A program made the position numbers and the translations under genes. From assembly GCF_029504395.1 (NCBI RefSeq), contig NZ_JAQFIF010000009.1, positions 94,578 to 158,577 of the forward strand: a stretch of DNA of 64,000 bases, read 5' to 3'. Of the stretch, positions 54,982 to 64,000 are shown piece after piece. The notes under the pieces are model-generated. The model ran no database searches, was not told the DNA's origin, and saw only the letters and a list, made by a program, of their open reading frames with translations. This stretch comes from Arthrobacter sp. ES3-54. Its GTDB lineage: Bacteria > Actinomycetota > Actinomycetes > Actinomycetales > Micrococcaceae. Numbering within the stretch: position 1 is the first letter of the stretch; every line of letters begins with the position of its first letter.

Positions 54982-56577
54982 TTGGACGCCTTGGAAATCG
55001 CACGCTGGCAATTCGGTATCACCACGGTCTACCACTTCATGATGGTGCCGCTCACGATCGGTCTCGGGCTGGTGGTGGCTGTGATCCAGACGCTCTGGTA
55101 CCGCACGGGCAAGCCGGAATATCTGCGCATGACCAAGTTCTGGGGCAAGCTCTTCCTGATCAACTTCATCATGGGCGTCGCCACCGGAATTGTGCAGGAA
55201 TTCCAGTTCGGCATGGCCTGGAGCGAGTACAGCCGCTTTGTCGGTGACGTGTTCGGCGCCCCGCTGGCCATGGAAGCGCTCCTGGCCTTCTTCGTCGAGT
55301 CAACGTTCCTGGGCCTGTGGATCTTCGGCTGGAAACAACTCAAACCCGGCGTCCACCTGGCCTGCCTCTGGGTCGCCGTCATTGGCTCCGTCTTCTCGGC
55401 CTACTTCATTATTGTGGCCAACAGCTGGATGCAGCACCCCGTCGGCGTCGAAATGGTCAACGGCAGGCCCGTCATGACCGACGCGTGGGCCGTCTTCACC
55501 AACAACACCGCCCTCGTGGCCGTGCCGCACACCCTCTTCGGCGCCCTCGCCGTCGCCGGAGGCTTCCTTCTCGGGATCGCCTGGTACCACCTGTGGCGCC
55601 GCCGTCACGACGGCATCGACACGATCGGGGCCGACGGCAAGGTGATTCCCGGCGAGGCCGCCGGCATCCTCGGCCGGGACCGTGCAGACCACACCGTCTG
55701 GATCCGCTCGCTGCGAATCGGCGCCGTCGTCGCCATGATTTCCTTCGCGGGCACCGCCGTCACCGGGGACCTGCAGGGCAAGCTCATGTTCGAGCAGCAG
55801 CCTATGAAAATGGCCGCCGCCGAGGCCGCCTGCCACGACGGCACCGGCTTCTCGGTCCTCAGCGTCGGCAATGTCGGCGCCAAGAACTGCGACGACATCG
55901 TGGCCGTGATCGAGGTCCCGGGCATCCTGTCCTTCCTGGCCAAGGGCGACTTCACCACGGAGGTCAAAGGCGTCAACAGCCTGCTGGATGAGTACCAGTC
56001 CAAGTACGGCACCACCTTGCCGGACAACCCCATCTACGGGGACCGCGCCGGCCAGCAGATCCAGTACGTGCCTGTCATGGAGGTCACCTACTGGGGCTTC
56101 CGGATGATGATCGGCTTCGGCGGCGTGGCCGCCCTCGCCGCCCTGGTGGCACTGTGGGCCACGCGCAAGGGAACCGTGCCGGCCTCCCGCGGGCTCATGC
56201 GCCTGGCAGTGTTCGGCATCCTCGCTCCGTTCGGTGCCAATGCCGCGGGATGGATCTTCACCGAGATGGGCCGCCAGCCGTTCGTCGTCGCCCCGAACCC
56301 GGACCCCAGCGGAATCGATCAGGTGTTCATGTTCACCGCCGCGGCCGTCTCACCGGGAGTCTCGGCCGGTGAGATCATGACCTCCCTCGTGGTTCTGACC
56401 AGCATCTATGCGGTGCTGCTGGTGGTGGAGGTCAAGCTCCTGGTCAAGTACATCCGCGGCGGTGTGGCCTCGGCCATGCCGGAACTTGTGCACGCCCCCG
56501 TCGACGAAAACGAAGACAAAACCCCCCGGGGCGGTCCGGGCAAGCCCGACGACGACGTCCTGGCTTTCGCCTACTAG
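54982..56577 (+). CDS. cydA: Cytochrome bd ubiquinol/menaquinol oxidase subunit I
   Basis: 531 residues from TTG (AGTAGGGA upstream). It holds the haem ligands of the oxidase: H18 in RWQFGITTVYHFMMVP for haem b595, the later His in VPHTLFGALAVAGG for b558, and GRQPFVV near the C-terminal part. It forms the quinol-oxidising subunit of the high-affinity terminal oxidase in the cytoplasmic membrane. cydB follows by 63 bases, then cydDC. The promoter region holds two dyads of the BlaI type. Confidence 0.96.
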   Translation: MDALEIARWQFGITTVYHFMMVPLTIGLGLVVAVIQTLWYRTGKPEYLRMTKFWGKLFLINFIMGVATGIVQEFQFGMAWSEYSRFVGDVFGAPLAMEALLAFFVESTFLGLWIFGWKQLKPGVHLACLWVAVIGSVFSAYFIIVANSWMQHPVGVEMVNGRPVMTDAWAVFTNNTALVAVPHTLFGALAVAGGFLLGIAWYHLWRRRHDGIDTIGADGKVIPGEAAGILGRDRADHTVWIRSLRIGAVVAMISFAGTAVTGDLQGKLMFEQQPMKMAAAEAACHDGTGFSVLSVGNVGAKNCDDIVAVIEVPGILSFLAKGDFTTEVKGVNSLLDEYQSKYGTTLPDNPIYGDRAGQQIQYVPVMEVTYWGFRMMIGFGGVAALAALVALWATRKGTVPASRGLMRLAVFGILAPFGANAAGWIFTEMGRQPFVVAPNPDPSGIDQVFMFTAAAVSPGVSAGEIMTSLVVLTSIYAVLLVVEVKLLVKYIRGGVASAMPELVHAPVDENEDKTPRGGPGKPDDDVLAFAY

Positions 56578-56640
56578 GCGCCGGCCCCGCAACCCACCTA
56601 CCCAGCAACCCCACACGGAAAAGCGCAGAGGATTCTCAGC

Positions 56641-57690
56641 ATGGAACTGCTACCCACCATCTGGTTCGTCGCCATCGCGGTGCTGTGGACCGGCTATCTC
56701 TTTCTCGAGGGCTTCGACCTTGGCGTCGGGATGCTGATGAAGGTATTCGCCCGGGACAACACGGAGCGCCGCGTCCTGATTAACACGATCGGCCCGGTCT
56801 GGGACGGCAACGAGGTCTGGCTCCTGACCGCCGGCGGTGCCACCTTCGCGGCCTTCCCGCTGTGGTACGCCTCGCTGTTCTCCGCACTGTACCTGCCGCT
56901 GCTGCTGGTCCTCGTTGCGCTCATCTTCCGTGCAGTCGCTTTCGAATACCGCGGCAAAGTGGACAACCCCCGGTGGCGCGCCCGCTGGGACTGGGCCATT
57001 TCGGCAGGATCGTTCGTCGCGGCCTTCGGCGTCGGCGCGGCACTGGCCCTGACCACCACGGGACTGCCGCTGGATGCCAACGGTGACCGCGAGGGCGGCC
57101 CGTTCGCCTGGTTCAGCGGCTACGCCGTGCTCGGCGGGTTCGCCGTCGTCGGGTTCTCCCTCCTGCACGGGCTCGGGTTCTTGGCCCTGAAGACCGATGG
57201 CGAAGTCCGCCACCGGGCGAGGGCCTGGTTCGTCCGGTTGCTGCCCGTGCTGCTGCTGCCCATGGCCGGCTGGGCGGTGAGCCTCCAACTTCTCAGCGGC
57301 GAGGCCTGGACCATCGCTGCCGTCGTCGCCGCCGTTGTCGCGGCAGTCCTGGCGTGGAATTTCGCCCGGAAGGATGCCGAAGGCCGTGCCTTCTTGTCGC
57401 TGGGGGCATTCCTCCTGCTCGGCAGCGCGTCCATCTTCGGTGCCGCCTTCCCCGTGGTGCTGCCGTCCACCCTGGATCCCGCATTCAACCTGACAGTCTC
57501 CAACGCCTCGTCCTCGGACTACACCCTGGGCCTGATGAGCATTGTGGCCTGCATCGGGCTGCCGCTGGTCCTGGCGTACCAGGCCTGGACGTACTGGGTG
57601 TTCCGGCGCCGGGTGAGTGCGGCGCATATTCCGGAGGCGCACAGCTTCCTTCCCGCGATCGCCGCCAAAGCGCTGGCACCGAAGGACTAA
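56641..57690 (+). CDS. cydB: Cytochrome bd oxidase subunit II
   Basis: 349 residues. The start MELLPTIWFVAIAVLWTGYLFLEGFDLGVGML and TIGPVWDGNEVWLLTAGGATFAAFPLWYA are highly characteristic. Eight or nine membrane helices follow. It pairs with CydA in the oxidase. The ATG has a GGATT element ten bases before. The next gene starts seven bases after the stop. Confidence 0.95.
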   Translation: MELLPTIWFVAIAVLWTGYLFLEGFDLGVGMLMKVFARDNTERRVLINTIGPVWDGNEVWLLTAGGATFAAFPLWYASLFSALYLPLLLVLVALIFRAVAFEYRGKVDNPRWRARWDWAISAGSFVAAFGVGAALALTTTGLPLDANGDREGGPFAWFSGYAVLGGFAVVGFSLLHGLGFLALKTDGEVRHRARAWFVRLLPVLLLPMAGWAVSLQLLSGEAWTIAAVVAAVVAAVLAWNFARKDAEGRAFLSLGAFLLLGSASIFGAAFPVVLPSTLDPAFNLTVSNASSSDYTLGLMSIVACIGLPLVLAYQAWTYWVFRRRVSAAHIPEAHSFLPAIAAKALAPKD

Positions 57691-57697
57691 CTCCCTG

Positions 57698-60600
57698 ATG
57701 AGACCGTTCCCCGCCGGCCCGGCGACCCGTTCCGCGCTCTACCTGCTGGGCCTGCTGGCCGCCCTGAAGGCGCTGTCCCTCGTGCTGATGGCTCAGGCTG
57801 TCGCATCGATGCTCGCCGGGCTTGCGGCGCATGACCCAGCCTGGGCAGACCAGCTGGTTCTCGGCGCCGCCGGAGCCGTGCTGCGCTCACTGACCGTATG
57901 GGCGCAGTCGGTGGCATCGCGCCGGGCGGCGCTCGGGGTGAAGGAGGAGCTGCGCTCGCAGCTGCTGGAGCAGGCGCTCAGGAACGGAACGCGTGCGTCC
58001 GGGCCCGCCGATGGCGGCCTCGCCGTCCTGGCCACCCGGGGGCTGGATGCCCTGGACAACTACTACACCCAGTACCTGCCGGCGCTGGTGAACTGTGCGA
58101 CCATTCCATTGCTGCTGGGGGCCCGCATCCTGTTCGCCGACTGGATCAGCGCGGTGGTGATCGTTCTGACGGTGCCGCTGGTGCCGCTGTTCATGGTCCT
58201 GATCGGGCGGTACACAGAGGAACGCGTCAGGGAAGCCCAGTCGGCACTGGCGCGGCTCTCCGGCCACATGATCGAGCTCGCCAAAGGCCTGCCCGTCCTC
58301 GTCGGCCTGGGCCGGGCCGCCGCCCAGCGCCAGGCACTCGAGGACATGTCCGAGGAATACCGTTCCCGGACCATGGGGACTTTGCGCACAGCCTTCCTCT
58401 CCGCCCTTGCTCTTGAGCTCATCTCAACCATTTCCGTAGCAGTGGTCGCCGTGTTCATCGGCGTCCGCCTGGTTCACGGCGACATGGCACTTGAGGCAGG
58501 GCTGCTTGCGCTCATCCTGGCTCCCGACTGCTACCTGCCGCTCCGGGAGCTTGGCACCGCACACCACGCCAGCGACGACGGCCGTGCAGCGCTCGCCGAA
58601 ACCACTGCGGTCCTCGCGGACCCGGGAGCCACGCCGCTAAACCCGGCGCCGGCCGCCCGGCCCGCTGCTGGCCCGCCTGAGGTCACTGTGGACGGGCTGA
58701 CGGTTCGGTTCGGCGGTCGCACGGACGCCGCCGTCGGGCCGCTGAGCTTCACCGCCCCTGCCGGCCGGATCACGGCACTCGACGGGGCCAGTGGTGCCGG
58801 CAAGAGCACCGTGCTCGGAGTCCTCGCTGGGACTATCGGGACGGGCACGGGAACCGTCGTGTCCGGACGCCTCGGAGGATTCACGACGGCGGAGGTCGCC
58901 TGGGTGCCACAGCACCCCGTCATGGTGGCCTCCACGGTGTTGGACGAGATCCGCCTGTATCTCGGCGTTCCAACGTACGGGCTCGACGCCGCCGCGGCTG
59001 GCGGTGCAACTGGCGGTGCAGCCGGCATTGCGGCCTATGTACCAGACGCCGTCGCTCCGGCCGGCACTGCCGCCGGCGCTCCGGCCGGCACGTCGGCCAG
59101 CACGAATGTCGATGCGGCAGCGCAGCGGTGCCTCGCGGGCGTGGGCGCGGAGCACCTGGCGGCCAAGCACCCGGCCGAACTGAGCCCGGGGGAGCTGAGG
59201 CGGGTGGCGCTGGCCCGCGGGCTGGCGCGGATCGAAGCCGGAGCCAGCGTACTGCTCCTGGATGAACCCACCGCCCATCTGGACCGGGCATCGGCCACAA
59301 TGGTCAATCGGGCCCTTGCCGGGCTCCGCGGACAGGCCACTGTGCTGCTCGTCGCACACGACCGGCAGACCCGTGAGCTTGCCGACTCACTGGTCGCGGT
59401 GGCCCCCCACGGCGGCGGGCACCACGGGATCGAACATCCGGACGCCGTCACGCCTTGGCCAGCATCTGCCCTGGTCGATGCGGACGACCAGGCCGCGGCA
59501 ATCCGGCAGCCTTCCGTAGCGGGTGCCGCGACGCCGAGCCCGAGCGTGACACCGATCCCGGCGCCGGGCCGCCCTGAGGCTGGCGCCGCGCCTGCCGTGA
59601 CCGTCGGCTCGGCCGGCTCAGTCACCTCCCAGTTGCGTCGCCTGCTGGCCCCGGCGATGGGTCGATTTGTTGCCGCCGGAGCCGTAGGCACTTTGGCGGC
59701 GCTGTTCGCCGTCGCCCTCGCCGGGCTGTCCGGCTGGCTGATCATCCGCGCCAGCGAGCAGCCGCCCATCCTGTTTCTGCTCACCGCGATCGTCGGCGTG
59801 CGGTTCTTCGGCGTTGGCCGGGCGTGCCTGCGGTACGCCGAACGGCTGCTGCTGCATGACGCCGTGTTTGCCGCACTGACCCGGCTCCGGGGCCGGCTGT
59901 GGGAGTCGCTGAGCCGCAGGGCACTGTCCTTGCGCCGGCTGCTGCAGGGCGGCAACGTCCTGGGCACGGTGGTGGACGACGTCGACACTGTCCGCGAGCT
60001 CCTGCCCCGCGTCGTGCTGCCGCCCGTGACTGCCATAGCTGTCGCCGCGGCCGCTGTGGGCGGGATCGGGTTGCTGCTTCCCGCGGCGCTGCCCGCGGTG
60101 TGCGCGGCAGCGCTGCTGAGCATTGTGGTTGCCCCTGCTCTGGCGTTGGCCGCCGACCGCATGTCTGCCGGCACCGAACAAAGACTCCGCTCAGGCGTGC
60201 TCCGTCACGTGGCCGCCACCCTGGACGCCCGCGCAGAACTCCACGCCAACGGCGTGAGCGCCCCCGTGCTGGGTGCGATAGGCCGGGCAGACCGGGCCGC
60301 GACTGCTACGTCGCAGCGCTCGGCCTGGGCGGAAGGGCTTGGCCAGGCCTTGACCGTCCTGGCCTGCGCCGGAGCCGCCCTGGCTAGTGCGTTGCTGGCC
60401 GCCCCGCTCGCTCTTAGCGGCGCGGTCGAACCGGCGACGGTCGCCGTGGTCGTCCTTGTCCAGCTTGCCCTGGTGGACCCGTACGGGGCGATCACCACGG
60501 CTGTGCGACAGTACCCGGCGCTGCGCGCCGTCATGCGGCGGATCAGCGAGGCAGGCGTCCTGGCTCCGGGGGCCAACGATGGACCGGAGGGCGACGACGC

Positions 60601-61393
60601 CGTTGCCGGCGGCCTGGTGCCCGTGGCCTCGCGGCCCGGCGGCGGGCCCGGGATCGAACTGGTGGACCTCGCTGTTGCCTGGCCGGGCGGCGGCAACGTC
60701 TTTACCGGACTCACGGCAGAGGCCGGGCCTGGGCGCTGGCTCGCCGTCACCGGTGCCTCCGGCTCCGGCAAGTCGACCCTGCTGGCAGCGATCCTGGGGT
60801 TCCTGCCGGCGGCCAGCGGCCACCTGTACCTGAGCGGACGTGCCGCCTGGTGCCCGCAGGAGGCACACCTGTTCGACTCGACCATCCGCGGCAACCTTCT
60901 CCTGGCGCGGCCGGAGCCGGCACCCGTGCCGGAACCCGCCGGCACGGACGCTGCCGCGACTGGGTCCGGGGACGCGGCGCGGGCCGGAAAGGCCGCTCCG
61001 GCCGGAGGCGACGACCAGATGCGCGCTGCCCTCGGCGCCGTCGGACTCGGTCCGCTTCTGGCCCGGCTTGAGGACGGACTGGACACCCGGATCGGCCCGG
61101 GCGGGGCGTTCCTCAGTGGCGGGGAGCGTACGCGCCTGGCCGTGGCGCGCACGCTCATGACCGGGGCCGATGTCATCTTGCTCGACGAACCGACCGCGCA
61201 CCTCGATGCGGAATCAGGCAGGCTCATGCTCGCCGAACTGCGGGACGGTCTCCGCGACCGGACCGTTGTCCTTGTCACCCACAACCCGAACGATATCGAC
61301 GCCGCTGACACCAGACTTGACCTGGACGCCGCGGCTGCCGCGGCCGCCACAGGCGAAGGTCCGGCGCCGGCGGCCGTGCTGGCGCGGGGGTAG
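57698..61393 (+). CDS. cydDC: Fused CydDC thiol exporter, ABC transporter
   Basis: 1231 residues in two complete ABC half-transporters. The first has six membrane segments, Walker A at about 362-371 (DGASGAGKST), signature LSPGEL and Walker B LLLDEPTAHLD; the second has membrane segments from about 650, Walker A at about 1018-1027 (TGASGSGKST), LSGGER and a second LLDEPTAHLD. CydD and CydC export glutathione and cysteine in E. coli and are needed for cytochrome bd assembly; actinobacteria lack glutathione, so the substrate is probably another thiol. Ala-rich insertions occur in both nucleotide-binding domains. Confidence 0.92.
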   Translation: MRPFPAGPATRSALYLLGLLAALKALSLVLMAQAVASMLAGLAAHDPAWADQLVLGAAGAVLRSLTVWAQSVASRRAALGVKEELRSQLLEQALRNGTRASGPADGGLAVLATRGLDALDNYYTQYLPALVNCATIPLLLGARILFADWISAVVIVLTVPLVPLFMVLIGRYTEERVREAQSALARLSGHMIELAKGLPVLVGLGRAAAQRQALEDMSEEYRSRTMGTLRTAFLSALALELISTISVAVVAVFIGVRLVHGDMALEAGLLALILAPDCYLPLRELGTAHHASDDGRAALAETTAVLADPGATPLNPAPAARPAAGPPEVTVDGLTVRFGGRTDAAVGPLSFTAPAGRITALDGASGAGKSTVLGVLAGTIGTGTGTVVSGRLGGFTTAEVAWVPQHPVMVASTVLDEIRLYLGVPTYGLDAAAAGGATGGAAGIAAYVPDAVAPAGTAAGAPAGTSASTNVDAAAQRCLAGVGAEHLAAKHPAELSPGELRRVALARGLARIEAGASVLLLDEPTAHLDRASATMVNRALAGLRGQATVLLVAHDRQTRELADSLVAVAPHGGGHHGIEHPDAVTPWPASALVDADDQAAAIRQPSVAGAATPSPSVTPIPAPGRPEAGAAPAVTVGSAGSVTSQLRRLLAPAMGRFVAAGAVGTLAALFAVALAGLSGWLIIRASEQPPILFLLTAIVGVRFFGVGRACLRYAERLLLHDAVFAALTRLRGRLWESLSRRALSLRRLLQGGNVLGTVVDDVDTVRELLPRVVLPPVTAIAVAAAAVGGIGLLLPAALPAVCAAALLSIVVAPALALAADRMSAGTEQRLRSGVLRHVAATLDARAELHANGVSAPVLGAIGRADRAATATSQRSAWAEGLGQALTVLACAGAALASALLAAPLALSGAVEPATVAVVVLVQLALVDPYGAITTAVRQYPALRAVMRRISEAGVLAPGANDGPEGDDAVAGGLVPVASRPGGGPGIELVDLAVAWPGGGNVFTGLTAEAGPGRWLAVTGASGSGKSTLLAAILGFLPAASGHLYLSGRAAWCPQEAHLFDSTIRGNLLLARPEPAPVPEPAGTDAAATGSGDAARAGKAAPAGGDDQMRAALGAVGLGPLLARLEDGLDTRIGPGGAFLSGGERTRLAVARTLMTGADVILLDEPTAHLDAESGRLMLAELRDGLRDRTVVLVTHNPNDIDAADTRLDLDAAAAAAATGEGPAPAAVLARG

Positions 61394-61402
61394 CCCGCCT
61401 AT

Positions 61403-61408
61403 TAGCCT
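61403..61408 (+). promoter_or_regulatory. -10 hexamer TAGCCT before gene 61415
   Basis: TAGCCT, six bases, ATG at 61415; the stop of cydDC is only 10 bases upstream of this hexamer. Confidence 0.45.
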
Positions 61409-61414
61409 GTTCCC

Positions 61415-62479
61415 ATGAACCCAAACGGCGAGCTCCAGCCCCGGCCCGCACTCGATCCCCGGCTGTCCTGGCGGGCGGCGGAGCACCGGGACCTCGACGC
61501 GTGGGCCGGTCTGATCGCCCGGACCGCCGCCGTCGAGCAGCCCGTCTGGTTTGAGCGCCGGGCGGATCTGGAACAGATCATGGAGTCGAAGAACAACCCG
61601 GTGGCGGCAAACACCATCCTCGGATTCGATGCGGAGGGCGTTGCCCGGGCCTACGGCCGGATCAGCAAGAACCGCGATGGTGACAAGGCGAACGGCTCCG
61701 GCTGCGTTGACCCTGAGTGGCAGGGGAGCGGGATCGGCACCGGGCTGCTGGGCTGGATGGAACAGCGGACCAGGGACCGCTTTGCAGAGGACGCGGGGGC
61801 GGCGGAGCATGCCGACGAGGCCGGCGACGCACGGACCGCGGTCCCGCGCCCCAGGCTGCGGCTCTACACGGAGCAGCAGCATCAACACCAGGCCGCCTTA
61901 TTCGCCGGTTCCGGCTTTCGCATTGTCCGCTATTACAACGAGATGCACCGGCCGCTGAACCAGGCTGTGCCCGAGGCCGGCCTGGACGCCGGACTGGAGC
62001 TCGTGACGTTTGGACCGGCGCTGCATGAGCCGGTGCGGCTGGCGCACAACGCGGCATTTCGGGACCACTGGGGCAGCGAACCCCGCGACGAGGAGGCCTG
62101 GGGCTTTGTGGTGAACGACCCGCAGGCCCGGCCGGACCTGAGCGGCGTCGTACTGGAGCGTTCCACCGGCACGGTGGCCGGCTACCAGCTGGCCACCCAC
62201 GACGCCGAGGCCGCCACGACCCGGGGGTTCCGCGAGGGTTACACGGAGCTGCTCGGAGTCCGGCGGGAATTCCGGGGCCGGGGCATCGCGCAGGTGCTCT
62301 TGGCCGATGCCATGCGCCGCTTCTCCGCCGCGGGGATGGACGTCGCCTCGCTGGACGTCGATTCGGAGAACCCGACCGGAGCCCTCGCGCTCTACGTCAA
62401 AATGGGCTACGCGGCGGTCAACCGGAGCATGGCGTGGGACAAGGATCTCCAACCGGCAGGCCCGGAGGCGGCTGCTTAG
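61415..62479 (+). CDS. Tandem GNAT acetyltransferase
   Basis: 354 residues with two GNAT domains. The first has VDPEWQGSGIGTGLLGWMEQR (about 92-112), the second GVRREFRGRGIAQVLLADAMRRF (about 284-306) and DSENPTGALALYVKMGY. The Q/R-x-x-G-x-G/A loops bind acetyl-CoA. The tandem form recalls MshD of mycothiol synthesis, but similarity outside the GNAT cores is not evident, so only the family is assigned. It follows cydDC by 21 bases but seems to have its own promoter. Confidence 0.8.
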   Translation: MNPNGELQPRPALDPRLSWRAAEHRDLDAWAGLIARTAAVEQPVWFERRADLEQIMESKNNPVAANTILGFDAEGVARAYGRISKNRDGDKANGSGCVDPEWQGSGIGTGLLGWMEQRTRDRFAEDAGAAEHADEAGDARTAVPRPRLRLYTEQQHQHQAALFAGSGFRIVRYYNEMHRPLNQAVPEAGLDAGLELVTFGPALHEPVRLAHNAAFRDHWGSEPRDEEAWGFVVNDPQARPDLSGVVLERSTGTVAGYQLATHDAEAATTRGFREGYTELLGVRREFRGRGIAQVLLADAMRRFSAAGMDVASLDVDSENPTGALALYVKMGYAAVNRSMAWDKDLQPAGPEAAA

Positions 62480-62520
62480 GGACTGCTTTTATATAGCGGA
62501 CCCGCAGACTTGCCGTACTG

Positions 62521-62580
62521 GATGCCAGCCGTCCAGGCGCTAACCGTCTGGGTGCCAGCCGTCCAGGCGCTAGCCGTCCA
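62521..62580. repeat. 30-bp tandem duplication
   Basis: 62521-62550 and 62551-62580 agree at about 26 of 30 positions, with core TGCCAGCCGTCCAGGCGCTA. The second copy overlaps the last codons and stop (62570-62572) of the DinB gene. Confidence 0.85.
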
Positions 62581-63088
62581 CATCGTGGAGGTGATGGACG
62601 ACGTCGTGCAGGAAGTACTGCGCGAAGGTCAGGACAGTGAACACGGAGCCATTGCTCCGGGTCCCCTTGCGGCCCCAGTCCTCCTCCGGGACGCGAGCGA
62701 AGGACGCGGCGATCTGCTCGCCTTCGGCGGTTAGCTCGACGGCGACCTCGGCTGGGTCGGCATTGGCGTAGTCCTTCTCGATTGCTGTTTTGTCCTGGTC
62801 CCAGTCATCGAACCGGGCATCGTCTTCGGTGAGCATGAGGGACAGGCGGTGATCGAACAACGTGAAGACGTCCCGGACGTGACAGCCGTACTCGAGGACG
62901 GACCAGGTGGCCTGATTGGGGCGCTCCGCCGCGTCCGGACGTCGCAGGGCTGCCCGCCATCGCGGGAGCATGCTGGTGACCATCCCCGGCGCCGTGGATG
63001 GGGTCGCAGCGGAGGCATCGAAACCGCACTCGGGGCAGGGCCGTGACAGGACCCAGGTCCAGTCCTTGGTATCCGGAATGATAGGCAT
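62570..63088 (-). CDS. DinB-superfamily protein
   Basis: 172 residues from the ATG at 63086-63088 (MPIIPDTKDWTWVL). The longer open frame to 63460 is not supported. The protein has CPECGFD (a CxxC) near the start, then the four-helix bundle with VLEYGCHVRDVFTLFDHRL and HDVVHHLHDVDG at the C-terminus, giving the His ligands typical of DinB/mycothiol-dependent enzymes. The substrate is unknown. TACACT lies six bases before the ATG. A 30-bp tandem repeat overlaps the 3' end. Confidence 0.78.
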   Translation of the reverse strand: MPIIPDTKDWTWVLSRPCPECGFDASAATPSTAPGMVTSMLPRWRAALRRPDAAERPNQATWSVLEYGCHVRDVFTLFDHRLSLMLTEDDARFDDWDQDKTAIEKDYANADPAEVAVELTAEGEQIAASFARVPEEDWGRKGTRSNGSVFTVLTFAQYFLHDVVHHLHDVDG

Positions 63089-63394
63089 TCCAGCAGTGTA
63101 GGTGCATTTGTCCCGCCGGGCATCCCGACTCTTTGCGGCAGCCGGGGTGGGGCGCAGTTGCGACCCTTGGTGGCCTGCGGTGGAACACGAAGGGCACACC
63201 GGCTGGGTGGCGGGCAAGACAGTCGTGGGACTCCTAGAGCAGGCTCCTATGAGGGCACGTACACCTGGCCGCCGCGTTCCCCGCAGCTGTGGTGCGGCGG
63301 ACAAATCCATGTCGACGACAAACCCGGCCGTGGCGATATCGCGGTCGGTGCCAGGGTCGCTATTAATGTCGCACCCCGAGTCCAGACTCGAGTC
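63089..63394. other. Divergent region between DinB and DUF222 genes
   Basis: About 306 bases. It holds the DinB -10 (63095-63100) at its left and a TATTAAT element (63361-63367) before the DUF222 gene. No stems, repeats or convincing small genes were seen. Confidence 0.45.
63095..63100 (-). promoter_or_regulatory. -10 hexamer TACACT before the DinB gene
   Basis: Minus-strand TACACT, GCTGGA, then ATG. This supports the short DinB start over the long open frame. Confidence 0.55.
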
Positions 63395-64000
63395 ATGGAA
63401 GCCGTCAGGGATTTCATTGCTTGCGAGGACACGGACCGGGGCCCGGCCCCGGTCCGGCAACCCGGTGTGGACGGGGTTGACGGCGCGCTGGCCGCGCTGC
63501 AGGCGGTGAGTGCGACGGCGGTGGAGGACGCCGGATCCTGGGGATTCCGGGCCGCGTCGGACTTCGCCGGACGCGTGGAGGAGTTCTCGCGCACCGTGGA
63601 GTATCTGCAGCTGGTCGCGGCCGCCGCCGTGGACCGGACCCGGAAGCAGTCCGCTAACACAGCCGGGGCTGCCGCGGGCGCGGTCACCTCGTGGACCACG
63701 GGCTGGCGCGAGAGCCCCGCCGGCTGGCAGACCGGCGGATCCGGAGCCGCAGAACCTGCCGGCACCACCGCGGCAGGCGCGACGGCGGCCGAGACTGACG
63801 CGTCATCCGTGTCGGCGGCCGTGTCAGCGGGTGTGACGGCGTCCGTGGGTGCGGCCGCGTCCGCTACGGCGACGGCGGCTGATGCGTCCTCCGGGCCGGC
63901 GTCAATCGTGGATGACGGGTACCGGAACACCGCGGAATTCCTGCGGGCGCGGCTGCGGATCGGCGCCGCGGAGGCACGGCGCCGGCTCTCCCTCGCCGAG
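63395..64000 (+). CDS. DUF222 domain protein, N-terminal part (HNH endonuclease type, cut by window end)
   Basis: Open from the ATG at 63395 to the right edge, 202 codons without a stop. It begins MEAVRDFIACEDTD, then EEFSRTVEYLQLVAAAAVDRTR and NTAEFLRARLRIGAAEARRRLSLAE, the start of the DUF222 domain that precedes an HNH nuclease domain in many actinobacterial proteins. Between these lies an Ala/Thr/Ser-rich insertion (about 95-165). The HNH part would lie beyond the window. A TATTAAT element is 25 bases upstream. Confidence 0.75.
   Translation, partial: MEAVRDFIACEDTDRGPAPVRQPGVDGVDGALAALQAVSATAVEDAGSWGFRAASDFAGRVEEFSRTVEYLQLVAAAAVDRTRKQSANTAGAAAGAVTSWTTGWRESPAGWQTGGSGAAEPAGTTAAGATAAETDASSVSAAVSAGVTASVGAAASATATAADASSGPASIVDDGYRNTAEFLRARLRIGAAEARRRLSLAE

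Noticed and set aside
63089..63460. N-terminal extension of the DinB gene to 63460
   Set aside because: The extension has no DinB similarity and would span the upstream region; the TACACT-N6-ATG promoter supports the short start.

Overview
The window looks like a chromosomal core segment of a high-GC actinobacterium of the family Micrococcaceae (Arthrobacter or Pseudarthrobacter type). The evidence is the gene order sepF-yggT-divIVA/wag31-lspA-rluA-dnaE, a polyphosphate glucokinase, a GlnA2-GlnE pair beside an adenylylatable GlnA1, a primary sigma factor next to a ParE-type topoisomerase gene, a fused CydDC exporter, a DUF222-type gene, frequent GTG/TTG starts and apparent leaderless promoters. 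No rRNA, tRNA, insertion sequence, prophage or CRISPR array was seen.

Layout. 1-7117: end of the division cluster (sepF fragment, yggT, wag31), then lspA, an RluA-family synthase and dnaE. 7194-10508: flavin reductase, membrane protein, hisD, and nrdR with two NrdR boxes. 10509-12784: ppgK, map and a 54-residue protein. 12927-17435: an unusual holin-like/phosphodiesterase fusion, a metallo-hydrolase, a PLDc_N/SHOCT membrane protein and panB. 17698-26823: nitrogen block (glnA2, glnE, glnA1) interrupted by VOC, GNAT and a surface protein. 27108-30745: RDD, DUF3817 and DUF4191 membrane proteins and lipB-lipA. 30853-39104: serine/threonine kinase, epimerase, tricorn protease, OsmC, VOC and a small membrane protein. 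39256-42523: lpd-sucB. 42790-48782: pepA, PAC2, MFS and DUF4192. 49066-53252: sigA, small Cys-rich protein, parE. 53280-61393: BlaI/M56 pair divergent from cydAB-cydDC. 61415-64000: double-GNAT protein, DinB protein and the start of a DUF222 gene.

How parts work together. GlnE modifies GlnA1 (Tyr402 is present) but should not modify GlnA2 (Trp375 at that place). LipB and LipA, coupled by overlapping codons, make the lipoyl groups that SucB carries and Lpd reoxidises. BlaI and its M56 protease face cytochrome bd, and the sequence between them holds exact copies of one dyad, TTCTAC-N5-GTAGAA, with a near-copy 15 kb away in front of a small membrane gene. This suggests a BlaI-type circuit controlling respiration rather than beta-lactamase.

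Other regulatory structure: three phased CCACA-N-TGTGG dyads in front of an RDD gene, paired NrdR boxes across the nrdR promoter, and thirteen genes whose -10 hexamer lies exactly six bases before the start codon. Short degenerate tandem repeats recur directly behind stop codons.
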